Shown here piece after piece: positions 1 to 10,214 of a stretch of 64,000 nt of DNA. The position numbers were made by a program, and so were the translations under genes. The notes beneath the pieces are model-generated. The model saw nothing but the letters and a program-made list of their open reading frames with translations, had not been told where the DNA came from and ran no database searches. Location: NCBI RefSeq assembly GCF_002224125.1, contig NZ_NCSM01000014.1, positions 926,794-990,793 on the forward strand. The letters are read 5' to 3'. Numbering within the stretch: the stretch's first letter is position 1; every line of letters starts with the position of its first letter. This stretch comes from Streptomyces sp. NBS 14/10. GTDB lineage: Bacteria > Actinomycetota > Actinomycetes > Streptomycetales > Streptomycetaceae.

Positions 1-1
1 C

Positions 2-2716
2 CGCGAGATCGAGGTCAAGGACAAGCAGCTCAAGCTGAACGGCAAGCGCATCCTGATCCGCGGCGTCAACCGGGCCGAAACCGACCCGGCCACCGGCCGG
101 CACGCCACCCGCGCCCGTATGGAGCAGGACATCCGGCTGATGAAGCGGCTGAACGTCAACGCGATCCGCACCTCCCACTACCCATCGGACCCCTACCTCT
201 ACGAGCTCGCCGACCGCGAGGGCATCCTCATCGACGACGAGATGGAGGTGGAGACCCACAGCCACGAGAACTGCCCCGACAACTGCCTCGCCGAGCGGCC
301 CGAGTGGCAGAAGGCGTTCCTCGACCGCCACCAGGGCATGGTCGAGCGCGACAAGAACCACCCCAGCGTCATCATGTGGGACACCGGCAACGAGGCCGGG
401 CTCGGCAAGGCCCACTACGCCATGGCCGAGTGGACCCGGCGGCATGAGCCCACCCGGCCGCTCTACCACCAGTCCAACCGCCCCGACGGCGACGCGCCGT
501 TCGCCGATATCGCCGGGCCCCGCTATCCGACCCCGGCCTCCCTGGAGACCAAGGCCAAGACGTTCACCAAGCCCATCGTGATGGGCGAGTACGCCCACGC
601 CATGGGCAACAGCCTGGGCAACTTCCGGGAGTTCTGGGAGGTCATACGCGCCTACCCGAACGTCCAGGGCGGCTTCATCTGGGACTGGGCCGAGCAGAAC
701 ATCCGCCGCCCGCTGATCACCACCCCCGACTCCTCCGGCAACCGCATCGCCGCCAGCCTGTCCGGTAAACCCCAGGTCGTCGCGGGCAAGAGCGGCAAGG
801 CGCTGTACCTGTCCGGCCTCGACGACTTCGTCGAGGTCTACCGCGACCCCAAACTCGACCTCACCGGCGCCTCCGTCACCCTCGACGCCCAGGTCAAACC
901 GGCCGACCCCTGGACCGGTGACTTCACCATCGTGAGCAAGGGGGACCAGTACGTCCTGCGGATGAAGGACCAGGACACCCTCGAGTTCACCCTCACCAGC
1001 GAGGGCAAGCCACGTACCGTCACCGCACCCGTCCCCGACGGCTGGACCGGCGCCTGGCACCGCGTCACCGGTACGTACGACGGCAGCCGGCTGACCCTGT
1101 ACGTGGACGGCAAGCCGCTCGCCGACACCCCCTGGACCGGCCGCATCGACTACACCGGCTTCGACCTCGGTGTCGGCCGCAACACCGACACCATGGAGGA
1201 CGGCTACGCCGGACGCACCGCCCAGGGCACCGTCGACCAGGTCCGCGTCTACGGCACGGCGCTCACCCCCGGGCAGCTCGCCGCGGACGAGGACCCCGAG
1301 CGCGCGGCGCTGATCGCCCTCGACTTCGACGACTTCACCCGCAAGGGCAGCTATCTCTCCTACGGCCTGTACGAGTCCGGCGTGGACGGGCTGATCACCG
1401 CCGACCGCGTCCCCGAGCCGGAGACCGCCCAGCTCTCCTGGGTGCAGGCGCCCATCCGGATCACCGCCCCCACCGGCACCGATCCGCGCTCCGGCCAGGT
1501 GAAGGTCGCCAACGAGCGCGCCTTCACCGGCACCGGCGACCTCAGACTGCGCTGGAAGGTCACCCAGGGCGCGAAGACCGTCGCGAGCGGAGACCGCGCG
1601 CTGGACGTCGGCCCCGGCGACAGCGCCGACATCCAGCTGCCCGCCCTGCCCGCCAACCCCGGCGGATACGAGCGGTACCTCACCGTCCAGGCCGTCACCG
1701 CGCGGGACACCGACTGGGCGAAGGCCGGACACGTCGTATCGTTCGGCCAGTTCGCGGTGGGCGGCGACAAGGTGCCGGAACCGGCCGCGCCCGCCGACAC
1801 TGATACCGATACCGAGCGCTCTGCCTCGGCCGACGACCGCGCCGAGACCGTGGAGGTGACCGGCGAGGGCTTCCGCTACACCTTCGGGAAGCAGGACGGC
1901 ACGCTCACCTCCATGCGCGTCGGCGGCCGCGAGCTGCTGCGCTCCGGCCCCGAGCTGGACGCCTGGCGCGCCCCGATCAGCAATGAACGCTCCGACTGGG
2001 GCACCGCCGAGGGCAAGCGGTGGCGCGCCCTCGGGCTCGACCGGCTGCGCACCACCGTGGACGGGGTGGACGTGACGCCCGCGGACGACGGCACGGTCAC
2101 CGTCACCGTCCGCTCCACCGCCGCCGCGCCCGATGTGACCGGGGCGTCCTTCGAGCAGACCGTCGACTACCAGGTCGACGGCTCCGGCCGGATCGGCGTA
2201 CGGCACCGGGTCGAGGCGCGCGGCGCGTTCCGCACGCTGTCGTATCTGCCGCGCATCGGCCTGAAACTGCGGGTACCCGAGCGGTACGACACCTTCCGGT
2301 GGTACGGCCGCGGCCCCGTGGAGAACTTCGACGACCGCAAGGACGGCACCCCCATGGGCGTATGGTCCAGCTCCGTCCAGGACCAGTACGTCGAATATCT
2401 CAAGCCCCAGGACCACGGCAACCACGACGACGTCCGCTGGGCCTCGCTCACCGACACCGCCGGCCGCGGGCTGCTGGTCTCGGGCGACCTGGAGGCCGGT
2501 GCCACGGCGTACGACGAGCTCGACCGCGCCGCCTATCCGCACTTCCTCAAGCGCAACGCGGGCTGGCACACCCTGCACGCCGACCACGCGGTCACCGGCG
2601 CCGGCGACACCCCCAACCCGGTCCGCGAGCAGTACCGGGTCAAGGCCGACCAGCCCTACGACTACACCCTGACGCTGCGCCCGCTCACCGGGAAGGAGGA
2701 TGCGTCGAACGGGTGA
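2..2716 (+). CDS. beta-galactosidase, GH2 family, with LamG-like insertion (5' end outside window)
   Basis: The reading frame is open from the first full codon, so the N-terminal sugar-binding domain lies outside the window. Visible codons begin in the GH2 immunoglobulin/TIM-barrel junction (GVNRAETDP). The acid/base Glu is in DTGNEAG (visible residue 131) and the nucleophile Glu in MGEYAHAMGNSLGNF (about 196), both matching LacZ-type enzymes that hydrolyse terminal beta-galactosides. After FIWDWAEQNIRRP, about 180 residues (roughly 255-440) look like a LamG/concanavalin-A-like jelly roll, with ALYLSG, WHRVTGTYDG and VDQVRVYGTALT. The barrel end then resumes (SYGLYESGVDGLI), followed by domain 4 and a Bgal small-subunit C-terminal domain to the TGA. 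Many actinobacterial homologues are secreted, but the signal peptide cannot be seen here. It does not overlap the next gene. Confidence 0.93.
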   Translation, partial: REIEVKDKQLKLNGKRILIRGVNRAETDPATGRHATRARMEQDIRLMKRLNVNAIRTSHYPSDPYLYELADREGILIDDEMEVETHSHENCPDNCLAERPEWQKAFLDRHQGMVERDKNHPSVIMWDTGNEAGLGKAHYAMAEWTRRHEPTRPLYHQSNRPDGDAPFADIAGPRYPTPASLETKAKTFTKPIVMGEYAHAMGNSLGNFREFWEVIRAYPNVQGGFIWDWAEQNIRRPLITTPDSSGNRIAASLSGKPQVVAGKSGKALYLSGLDDFVEVYRDPKLDLTGASVTLDAQVKPADPWTGDFTIVSKGDQYVLRMKDQDTLEFTLTSEGKPRTVTAPVPDGWTGAWHRVTGTYDGSRLTLYVDGKPLADTPWTGRIDYTGFDLGVGRNTDTMEDGYAGRTAQGTVDQVRVYGTALTPGQLAADEDPERAALIALDFDDFTRKGSYLSYGLYESGVDGLITADRVPEPETAQLSWVQAPIRITAPTGTDPRSGQVKVANERAFTGTGDLRLRWKVTQGAKTVASGDRALDVGPGDSADIQLPALPANPGGYERYLTVQAVTARDTDWAKAGHVVSFGQFAVGGDKVPEPAAPADTDTDTERSASADDRAETVEVTGEGFRYTFGKQDGTLTSMRVGGRELLRSGPELDAWRAPISNERSDWGTAEGKRWRALGLDRLRTTVDGVDVTPADDGTVTVTVRSTAAAPDVTGASFEQTVDYQVDGSGRIGVRHRVEARGAFRTLSYLPRIGLKLRVPERYDTFRWYGRGPVENFDDRKDGTPMGVWSSSVQDQYVEYLKPQDHGNHDDVRWASLTDTAGRGLLVSGDLEAGATAYDELDRAAYPHFLKRNAGWHTLHADHAVTGAGDTPNPVREQYRVKADQPYDYTLTLRPLTGKEDASNG

Positions 2717-2793
2717 ACGTCTTGTGTCCCCGTCGCATCGACGTGTAGGAAGACGCACGAGGGAACGCGGCACCGGGGGGACGGGGGAGTGCC

Positions 2794-4838
2794 ATGCGCC
2801 GCGAGTGGGCGGGGGAGTCCGAGCGGGACAGGGCCGTGGAGGCCTATGTCGAAGCACGGCTGAGACGCGAGAGTGACGGCGGGCGCAGCTCGACGCCACG
2901 CTGCTGCTCGGACCGCGCGGCAGCGGCAAGACCACCCTGCTGCGCCATCTGGAGCGATGGGCCGAGCGCGCGCCCGTCGCCCGGCTCGACCTGGCCGACC
3001 TCGGCCAGAAGGGCGGCAAGCCGATCGACGCGCTCACCGGTCTGGTCTTCCGGCTCAACGCGCGCAAGGCCGACTTCCCCAAGCTGGACTTCCCCTCGTT
3101 CGGCCTGCTGGTCATGGCCGTGGCCGCTGAGGTGGACGGGATCGACCGGGACACCGCCGTACGGGACATGGCGGACGCGCTCGCCGGTCCGGAGAGCCGC
3201 CGCCTGGAGGTGCTGGGGCGGCTCGCGGACGCCGTGGCCACCGCCGTCGGCGCGCCCGGGCTGGTCGGCGCCGCCCTGCCGCTGCTGCCCGACTGGCAGC
3301 GCGGCTGGGGCAGGCTGCGCACCCGCCGGCGGCTCCGCCGGATCCGCCGCACCGCGCCGCAGCAGTCCCACGACACCTTCCTCCTCGAACTCAACCAGCG
3401 CTACGGCGCCGGCGAGGACGAGGAGCGCAAACGGGCCGAGGCGGTGCTCTTCGCGGCGTTCCTGGACGATCTGCGCCGGGCCTACCGCACCCGCGGCGGC
3501 GACCGGCGGCGCACCTCGCGCTGTCTGGTGCTGCTCGACAACGTCGACTCCACCCTCGGCAGCGACTTCCTCGAACACCTGCTGGAGGCGCGCCGGGAGG
3601 CCGACGACCCCGACCCGCTGGTGGTCGTGGCCGCCGCGGGCAGCTACCCGAGGGTGTTCGAGGACCACGCGTGGGGCGGCGCGCCCCAGCCCGGCGCGTA
3701 CCCGGGGCGCTGGGACAGCGGCGAGGAGTTCCGGCCGGCCCAGGTCGTCAGGGGGCTGTGCGTCGGCCAGCTGCGCGATCTGCGCCGGCTCGAAGTCGAG
3801 CGGCAGGCGAAGGAGGTGCTGCGGGCGGCCGGGCGCGACGTACGGGCGCCGCGGGTCGACAGCGGCGTCAAATGGCTCGGCTGGGCGGCGTACGAGCTGA
3901 CCCGCGGGCAGCCCGCCGCCACCGCCGCGGTGCTGGAGGCGCTGCTCGGCGCCGGCCCCACCACGGACTGGGACGAGCGGCTGCGGCGGGTCCTCGATCC
4001 GTTCGGGGAACTGGTGGACGGCGTTCTGGACCGACTGCTGCCCATCGACGCGAGCAGAGAGCTGGTCCGGGCGCTCACCCGCGCGGCCGCGTCGGTCGAC
4101 CTGGCCCACGCGGGCGCCGCCGGACAGCTGTGGGGCGAGGCCAACGCGGCCGTGCAGAAGGAGTTCGACGACTTCTGCGCGGATGTGCTCTGCACGATGC
4201 ACATCGACACCGGCGACCGGGCCGCCGACGGGCGGGCCGAGACCCTGCACCCGGTGCTGCGCCTGTTACTGCTGCGCAAACTGGCCGCGCTGGACCCCAC
4301 CCGGGGCGCGTCCGGCCCGGACGGCTGGGACGCCACCCACACCGCGCTGCGCGCCCAGGCCCAGGAGGCGGGGAAGCCCGGCCTGGCCGCCTACCACGCG
4401 CTCGCCCTGGGCGATCTGCCCGCCGCGGCGGGCTACTTGAACGAGCGCTTCGGCCTGATCGCCGCCGAGGACTGGTGCGCCGAGCTGTGCCGGCTGCGCC
4501 GGGCACCGCTGCGCCCGCTCGGCCCCGACGCCCCCCACCGGCCGCCCTGGGAGCGCTACGAGGCGCTGGTCGACTTCCTCAACGAGGGCGAGATAGAGAG
4601 CCGGCTGCGCACCGTCACCCGGCTGTTGGCGGCCAGCTGGATCAGCCCCGAGCCCCGGTCGGCCCCGGCCACCGACCGGGTCGGGGACCCGTACCGCGAT
4701 CCGCTCGGCGATCTGTACGCCGAGCTGTACGGGGAGATCGCCGCCCGCTTCAGGACGCTGGCGGCGCACACCGAGAGCGTGAGCTGGGACCGCACGCTGC
4801 TGGCGAAGGCGGCGCAGTACGAAGGGAAACCGTGGTGA
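2794..4838 (+). pseudogene. P-loop ATPase-like protein, apparent -1 frameshift near 2881
   Basis: A good start (ATG 2794 after a GGGGGA-rich leader) opens about 30 residues ending RRESDGG. The protein then continues in another frame with the Walker A GPRGSGKTT at about 2907-2933, and later a Walker B (CLVLLDNVD, about 3523-3550). The downstream frame has a stop at 2874-2876 and no ATG until 3114, which would delete Walker A. One extra G in the GGG run at 2881-2883 would join the two parts. It is therefore a recent pseudogene or a homopolymer sequencing error. The restored protein would be about 681 residues: an AAA/STAND-like N-terminal ATPase and a helical C-terminal half. Its stop overlaps the GTG of the receptor-like gene downstream, so the two are translationally coupled. 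Function is unknown. Confidence 0.7.
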
Positions 4839-6370
4839 GCGGCAGAGTGTACGTGCCCCCGAGACCCCCGTCCCGGCGGGGTCTGTGGGCCGTGGTGGCC
4901 CTGGCCGTCGTCACCTGCCTCGTGCTGGCGGGCATGTGGTGGCTCCGCGACTCAGGGCCCGCGCGCTGTGCCGAGGGGGTCTGGAAGCGGGGGCCGGGCG
5001 GGGAGTGCGTCGGGGTGAGCGACGGCTCGTACGTCTTCAGCCCCGAGCTCAAGGAGGTCACCGGGAAGATCCGCGCCGAGAACCGCAGGGTGGAGGAGTC
5101 GGGCGACCCCTGGGTCACGATCGCCTACACCGAGTCCATGACGAGCAGAAAGAGCGGGCCGCGCGCGAACGACCGCGGGCCCGAGGTGGTCCGCGAGGCC
5201 ATCGAGGGCGCGTATCTGGCGCAGCGCGAGCTCAACGACGCCGAAAGCGGCCACGGCCGTACCCCGCAGCTCAAGCTGCTGCTCGCCAACAGCGGACAGG
5301 GCGGCGAGCAGTGGCGGCCGCTCGTGGACCAGCTGATCGGAATGTCGAAGGACGAGAAACTGGTGGGGGTCGCAGGCTTCGGGCAGAGCCTGGAGACCAC
5401 GAAGTCCGCCGTGGACGCGCTGCGCAAGGCGGAGATCCCGATGGTCGGCGCGACGGTCGCGGCCGACGGGCTGTCCACCGAGAAGCCGGTGTTCTTCCGG
5501 GTGTCCTCGCCCAACCGGGACCAGACCGCCATCGCCGCCAAATACCTGAAGGGCCGACAGGACGACGACCCTCGCTACCGGGTCGAGGTCGTCAAGGACA
5601 TCAAGCACGACGACTCGTACAACGAGACCCTTGACCAGGACTTCGACCGGGCGCGGCGCGCCGAGGGGGTGAAGCTGGTGACCGGGGAGGGGCACTCCTT
5701 CGTCTCCGGCAGCACTTCGACCGAAACCGCCCTCGCCTCGATCGCCGAGACCATCTGCCTCCCGGAACGGTCGATCAAGGCCGTCTACTTCGCGGGCCGC
5801 GGACGGGAGCTGAAGTACTTCCTCCAGGCCCTGACGGCGCCCGGCAGGCGGTGCGATCTCACGGTGCTCTCCGGCTCCAGCGCGATAGGGGTCTTCTTCG
5901 ACCCCACGGCGAAGGACGGGCTCGCGGTCGCCGGTGACGTGCTCACCCGCTGGAAGCACAGCCGCATCAAGGTCCTCTACACCGCCTACGCCCACCCCGA
6001 CGCCGTGGCGAAGATCTATCCGCGCCGCGGCGAGAACCCCTACCCCGCCTTCCGGAAGGCGTACCACGACGCCGGATTCGGCGGCGACCAGGAACTGCAG
6101 AACGGCCAGGCCATGATGGGGCACGACGCGGTGCTCTGCCTGGGCAAGGCCGCCCGCCTGGCGGAGGCTCCGCAGGGGAAGGAAGCGGTGGACGCGGCGG
6201 GCGTGCGGAACATGCTGCTGCAGATCGGGAAGCGGTCCGAGCTGCCCGGCCTCAGCGGGCTGATCGCCTTCGACGAGCGGGGGAACCCGAAGGGCAAACC
6301 CATGGCCCTGGTGGAGCTCAGCCCCGCCGAGGGCGCCCACTACGTGTACCGCGGCACCGTGTCCCCGTAG
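4835..6370 (+). CDS. membrane-anchored type 1 periplasmic-binding (ABC substrate-binding-like) protein
   Basis: Of two in-frame GTG codons (4832, 4835) I choose 4835, which overlaps the upstream TGA (GTGA) and follows GAAGGGA at normal spacing. The 511-residue product has a Pro/Arg-rich head and one membrane segment at about residues 15-35 (VVALAVVTCLVLAGMWWL) with no typical cleavage site, so it is likely anchored outside the cell. The rest resembles the branched-chain amino-acid/receptor ligand-binding fold (Peripla_BP_6): VREAIEGAYLAQRELND, then VGVAGFGQSLETT, then PMVGATVAADGL, and a second lobe ending LSGLIAFDERGNPKGKP. No permease gene adjoins. Its only partner is the upstream ATPase, which suggests sensing rather than uptake, but this is inference. 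Confidence 0.8.
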   Translation: MSGRVYVPPRPPSRRGLWAVVALAVVTCLVLAGMWWLRDSGPARCAEGVWKRGPGGECVGVSDGSYVFSPELKEVTGKIRAENRRVEESGDPWVTIAYTESMTSRKSGPRANDRGPEVVREAIEGAYLAQRELNDAESGHGRTPQLKLLLANSGQGGEQWRPLVDQLIGMSKDEKLVGVAGFGQSLETTKSAVDALRKAEIPMVGATVAADGLSTEKPVFFRVSSPNRDQTAIAAKYLKGRQDDDPRYRVEVVKDIKHDDSYNETLDQDFDRARRAEGVKLVTGEGHSFVSGSTSTETALASIAETICLPERSIKAVYFAGRGRELKYFLQALTAPGRRCDLTVLSGSSAIGVFFDPTAKDGLAVAGDVLTRWKHSRIKVLYTAYAHPDAVAKIYPRRGENPYPAFRKAYHDAGFGGDQELQNGQAMMGHDAVLCLGKAARLAEAPQGKEAVDAAGVRNMLLQIGKRSELPGLSGLIAFDERGNPKGKPMALVELSPAEGAHYVYRGTVSP

Positions 6371-6414
6371 CCGTAGCCGTAGCCCTAGCCGTAGCCGTAG
6401 CCGTAGCCGTAGCC
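6367..6414 (+). repeat. tandem hexamer repeat (GTAGCC)x8
   Basis: Eight consecutive GTAGCC units; the fourth is CTAGCC. The stop codon of the preceding gene lies inside the first unit. Repeat length is likely to vary between strains through slippage. Confidence 0.9.
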
Positions 6415-6430
6415 ACAGCACTGAGCGAAG

Positions 6431-6461
6431 GGGCGAGGCCCCGGCAGGAGAGGCCTCGCCC
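6431..6461. terminator. bidirectional hairpin terminator
   Basis: GGGCGAGGCC (6431-6440) pairs perfectly with GGCCTCGCCC (6452-6461) around an 11-base loop. It lies between two convergent genes, so it can stop transcription from both sides. There is no T-tract, as is common in Streptomyces. Confidence 0.8.
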
Positions 6462-6468
6462 AAAAGCG

Positions 6469-7974
6469 TCAGCGGCTCGCGTGGACGGTGTCCGTCGCGT
6501 GGATCGCCCGCCACGACTTCGGCCGCTCCGCCGCGCCCGCCCCCGCCGCCGCGCCCGCCCCGATCCCGTTCGCCCGCGCGGCCGGCGTGCTCGGCTTGGA
6601 CGCCGTGAACAGCCAGGTGTCGAAGAGGGGCCCGAGCGGGCGGCCCGAGACCTTCTCGGCGTACGCCTCGAAGTCGCGCACCGACCCGTTCCCGTAGCGC
6701 CGCTCCGTGGGCCACCCCTTGAGGATCGCGAAGAAGTCCTCGTCGCCGACCTCGTTGCGCAGCGCCTGCAGCGCGATCGCCCCGCGGTCGTACACCGCGG
6801 CGTGGAACTGGTTGTCCGGCCCCGGGTCGCCCGGCTTGACCGTCCAGAACGCGTCCTCGGCCGGATGCTGCGCGTACACATAGTCCGCGAGCTCCTGCGC
6901 CGTGCCCTCGCCCTCCTTCTCCGACCACAGCCACTGCGCGTAGCGCGCGAAGCCCTCGTTGACCCAGATGTCGCGCCAGTCCTTCACCGAGACGCTGTCG
7001 CCGTACCACTGGTGGGCCAGCTCATGGACCACCACCGAGACGTTCGAGCCGCCTCCGAACTGCCGGGGGCTGTAGAACGGGCGGGTCTGGGTCTCCAGCG
7101 CGTAGCTCGTCCCCACATTGGGCACATAGCCGCCCAGCGCGTTGAAGGGGTAGGGGCCGAAGACCCCGCTGAGCCAGTCCGCGACCTCGGCCGTCCGCTC
7201 GACGCTCGCGCGCGCCGCGCCCGCGTTGTCGCCCAGGTCCTTGCTGTACGCGTTGATGACCGGCAGGCCGTTCGCGGTGGTGTCGGTGGTGATGTCGAAC
7301 CTGCCGACGGCGAGGGTGGCGAGATAGGTGGCCTGGGGCCGGTTGGAGCGCCAGCTGTAGCGCGTCCAGCCCAGCCGTGAAGTGGTCGACTGGAGCGCGC
7401 CGTTGCTGATCGCCTGGGTCCCGTCGGGCACCGCGACCGATACGTCGTAGGTGGCCTTGTCGAGCGGGTGGTCATTGCTCGGGAACCACCACCACGCCGC
7501 CTCCGGCTCGTTCGCCGCGACCCCGCCGTCCGGGGTGCGCAGCCAGGCCGTATACCCCTTGACCTGCACCTTGGAGGGTGTGCCGCGGTAGCGCACGACG
7601 ACGGTGAAGGGGCGGCCGGAGTCGAGCGGGGCGGCCGGGGTGATCTCCAGTTCATGGTCGCCGCTCGTCGTGAACGCGGCCTTCTTGCCGCCCACCAGCA
7701 CCTCGCGCACCTCGAGCGCGAAGTCGAGGTTGAAGCGCGACAGGTCCTCGGTGGCGGTGGCCACGACCGTCGCCGTGCCCTCCAGCCGGTCGGTGGTCGG
7801 CTGGTAGGTCAGCCGCAGGTCGTAGTGGGAGACGTCGTACCCGCCGTTGCCGTAGTCGGGGTAGTACGAGTCCCCGATGCCGGGCGCGCCCGGGGTGGCT
7901 TCGGCAGCCGAGGCCGGGACCGCCAGCAGCAGGCACGCGGCGGCCGCGCTCGGGACGGTGAGTCTGTGACGCAC
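6469..7974 (-). CDS. secreted M1 family zinc metallopeptidase
   Basis: A gluzincin aminopeptidase. The motif HELAH (first His at residue 317) followed by WVNEGFARY gives HExxH-x18-E, two His and one Glu ligating zinc with the catalytic Glu between. Where classical M1 enzymes have GAMEN, this one reads SYALETQTRP, a variant seen in actinobacterial M1-like proteins. I choose GTG 7974 because GGAGG lies four bases upstream and it opens directly into a signal peptide (VRHRLTVPSAAAACLLLAVPASAAEA, cut near ASA). A longer frame to 8061 exists but adds an unlikely leader. The 501-residue protein keeps an N-terminal beta domain (YDVSHYDLRLTY) and the catalytic domain and lacks the long C-terminal helical domain of PepN. 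Expected role: extracellular peptide degradation. Confidence 0.9.
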   Translation of the reverse strand: MRHRLTVPSAAAACLLLAVPASAAEATPGAPGIGDSYYPDYGNGGYDVSHYDLRLTYQPTTDRLEGTATVVATATEDLSRFNLDFALEVREVLVGGKKAAFTTSGDHELEITPAAPLDSGRPFTVVVRYRGTPSKVQVKGYTAWLRTPDGGVAANEPEAAWWWFPSNDHPLDKATYDVSVAVPDGTQAISNGALQSTTSRLGWTRYSWRSNRPQATYLATLAVGRFDITTDTTANGLPVINAYSKDLGDNAGAARASVERTAEVADWLSGVFGPYPFNALGGYVPNVGTSYALETQTRPFYSPRQFGGGSNVSVVVHELAHQWYGDSVSVKDWRDIWVNEGFARYAQWLWSEKEGEGTAQELADYVYAQHPAEDAFWTVKPGDPGPDNQFHAAVYDRGAIALQALRNEVGDEDFFAILKGWPTERRYGNGSVRDFEAYAEKVSGRPLGPLFDTWLFTASKPSTPAARANGIGAGAAAGAGAAERPKSWRAIHATDTVHASR

Positions 7975-8170
7975 GGGTCCTCCAACTCGTCGGGGAGAAC
8001 GATCACTGCAGACCCTGGGTACTCGCCGAGGACCCCTCCTGTCCATCACCCCGAGCGACACACGATCGACATCCGGTCGACATCAGCGGCCACCTCGGCC
8101 CCACAGAGATCGGAGTGCCCTCTTCTGCACGGGAGTTGACTCGCGCTACGGTCCGCCCGTGCTGCTCTGT

Positions 8171-10168
8171 ATGCGGAAGCCCCGCCACGCAAGGACACGG
8201 ACCGTGCTCCGACCACTGGCTGCCGCCGCGCTGGCGGCCCTCGCAGCGACATTCATACCTCCCCTCGGCACACCGGCGGCCCAGGCCGCCGAGCGGGAAA
8301 GCAGACCGATCTACTCATATGACAAAGCGATCCGCGAATCCGTATGGGTGGACACCGGACTTGACGGCGACTCGGACGGCAGGACCGACCGGGTCGCCGT
8401 CGATATCGTGCGCCCCGGCGAACCCGCCCAGCAGGGCCGCCGGATCCCGGTGATCATGGATGCGAGCCCGTACTACTCCTGCTGCGGGCGCGGCAACGAG
8501 AGCCAGAAGAAAACCTATGACGCGGCCGGCAAGCCGGTCCTCTTCCCGCTCTTCTACGACAACTACTTCGTGCCGCGCGGCTACGCCACCGTCCTGGTCG
8601 ACCTCGCCGGGACCAACCGCTCCGACGGCTGTGTGGACGTCGGCGGCCGCTCCGACGTCCAGTCCGCCAAGGCCGTCGTCGACTGGCTGAACGGCCGCGC
8701 CACCGGCTACACCACCCGCACCGGCACCGCGACCGTCACAGCCGACTGGTCCAACGGCGCCACCGGCATGATCGGAAAGAGCTACGACGGGACCGTCGCC
8801 AACGGCGTCGCGGCCACCGGCGTCAAGGGCCTGAAGACCATCGTGCCGATCAGCGCCATCTCCTCCTGGTACGACTACTACTTCGCCAAGGGCGCCCCGC
8901 TCTTCGACAGCGGCCCCGACGGCCTCTCGGACGGCGTCGAGAGCGACGGCGCGCACGCGCGCTGCGCCGCCGTACAGCGGGAGCTCGTCGACGGCGCCCC
9001 GCGCAACGGCGACTGGACCGATCTGTGGACCGGGCGCGACTACGTCCCCGGCGCCGACAAGGTGCGCGCCAGCGTCTTCGCCGTCCACGGGATGCAGGAC
9101 CTCAACGTCCGTACCAAACACCTCGGTCAGTGGTGGAACGCGCTCGCCGACGCCGGCGTGGAGCGGAAGATCTGGCTCTCGCAGACCGGGCACGTCGACC
9201 CCTTCGACTTCCGCCGCGCGGAGTGGGTGAGCACCCTGCACCGCTGGTTCGACCACTATCTGCTCGGCATCGACAACGGCATCGAGCGCGAGCCCATGGC
9301 CGATGTCGAACGCGCCCCCGACCGCTGGGCCACCGACCGCTCCTGGCCACCCGCCGGCACCCGCCCGACCACGCTGCGGCCGCGCTCCGGACAGACCCCC
9401 GGCGTCGGCGTCCTGGGCACCGAACCGGCCGAGCCCGGCGCCACCGAGACGTTCACCGACGACCCGAGGCTGAGCGAGGCCGACTGGGCCGCCCGGATCG
9501 ACCAGCCGACGGCCGCCAAGGCCGGATTCGCCACCGCGCCGCTGACGAAGGACCTGCGGCTCGCGGGCTCCGGCACGGTCACGGTCACCGCGACCCCCTC
9601 CACCTCCTCCGCGCATCTGTCCGCCGTCGTGGTGGACCTCGGCCCGGACACCATCCGCAACTACACCGGCGACGCCGAAGGCATCCGCACCCTCGCCGAC
9701 CGGACCTGCTGGGGCAGCGGCACGGCGGGCGACAGCGGCTGCTTCAAGCGGACCGAGGCGGACACGGCGAGCGTCGGCTACACCGTCGTCAGCCGCGGCT
9801 GGGCCGACCTCGGCCACTGGGCGGACGACGGGAAGGGCCGCCCGCTGACCCCCGGCAAGCCCTACACCATCACCCTCGACCTCGCCGCCACGGACCACAT
9901 CGTCCCCGCGGGCCACCGGCTGGCCCTCATCGTCGCCGGTACGGACGCGGGCCTGATCGAACCGGCGGACACCAAGCCCATGGTCACGGTCGACCTGGCC
10001 CGCATCCAGGCCCGGCTGCCCCTGACCGGCGGCGCCCCGGCGCTCGCCCGGGCCACCGCGGGCACCCCGGCCGACGCCGCCACCGCCTCGCCCGCCACCG
10101 CCTCGTCCGGCGCCACCGTGCTCAAGGGCGTCCCCGAGCCGCGCCGCCAGTCCCGGCTGCCCCGGTAA
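8171..10168 (+). CDS. secreted S15 family Xaa-Pro dipeptidyl-peptidase
   Basis: Serine alpha/beta-hydrolase of the CocE/S15 group. The nucleophile is in GKSYDG, the acid in [11 protein letters not shown] and the His in [10 protein letters not shown]. The C-terminal part is the beta-rich X-Pro dipeptidyl-peptidase domain ([16 protein letters not shown]). The N-terminus is a signal peptide with a twin-Arg-poor basic head and [15 protein letters not shown], cut near AQAAE. Start: ATG 8171, or GTG 8159 four codons earlier. Neither has a clear Shine-Dalgarno, so the message may be leaderless. Such enzymes release Xaa-Pro dipeptides and work with tripeptidyl peptidases on secreted proteins. It is divergent from the M1 peptidase and followed after 46 bases by an M14 peptidase, giving a small secreted-peptidase locus. 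Confidence 0.9.
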   Translation: MRKPRHARTRTVLRPLAAAALAALAATFIPPLGTPAAQAAERESRPIYSYDKAIRESVWVDTGLDGDSDGRTDRVAVDIVRPGEPAQQGRRIPVIMDASPYYSCCGRGNESQKKTYDAAGKPVLFPLFYDNYFVPRGYATVLVDLAGTNRSDGCVDVGGRSDVQSAKAVVDWLNGRATGYTTRTGTATVTADWSNGATGMIGKSYDGTVANGVAATGVKGLKTIVPISAISSWYDYYFAKGAPLFDSGPDGLSDGVESDGAHARCAAVQRELVDGAPRNGDWTDLWTGRDYVPGADKVRASVFAVHGMQDLNVRTKHLGQWWNALADAGVERKIWLSQTGHVDPFDFRRAEWVSTLHRWFDHYLLGIDNGIEREPMADVERAPDRWATDRSWPPAGTRPTTLRPRSGQTPGVGVLGTEPAEPGATETFTDDPRLSEADWAARIDQPTAAKAGFATAPLTKDLRLAGSGTVTVTATPSTSSAHLSAVVVDLGPDTIRNYTGDAEGIRTLADRTCWGSGTAGDSGCFKRTEADTASVGYTVVSRGWADLGHWADDGKGRPLTPGKPYTITLDLAATDHIVPAGHRLALIVAGTDAGLIEPADTKPMVTVDLARIQARLPLTGGAPALARATAGTPADAATASPATASSGATVLKGVPEPRRQSRLPR

Positions 10169-10214
10169 CAGACCCCCTCACCCACAGCCCCCTTACCCAA
10201 GGAGACCCCACTCC

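Noticed and set aside
4952..7009. Long minus-strand open frame of 685 codons
   Set aside because: It is the antisense shadow of the binding-protein and peptidase genes in GC-rich codon bias, with an Arg/Gly/Ala/His-rich composition and no ribosome site.
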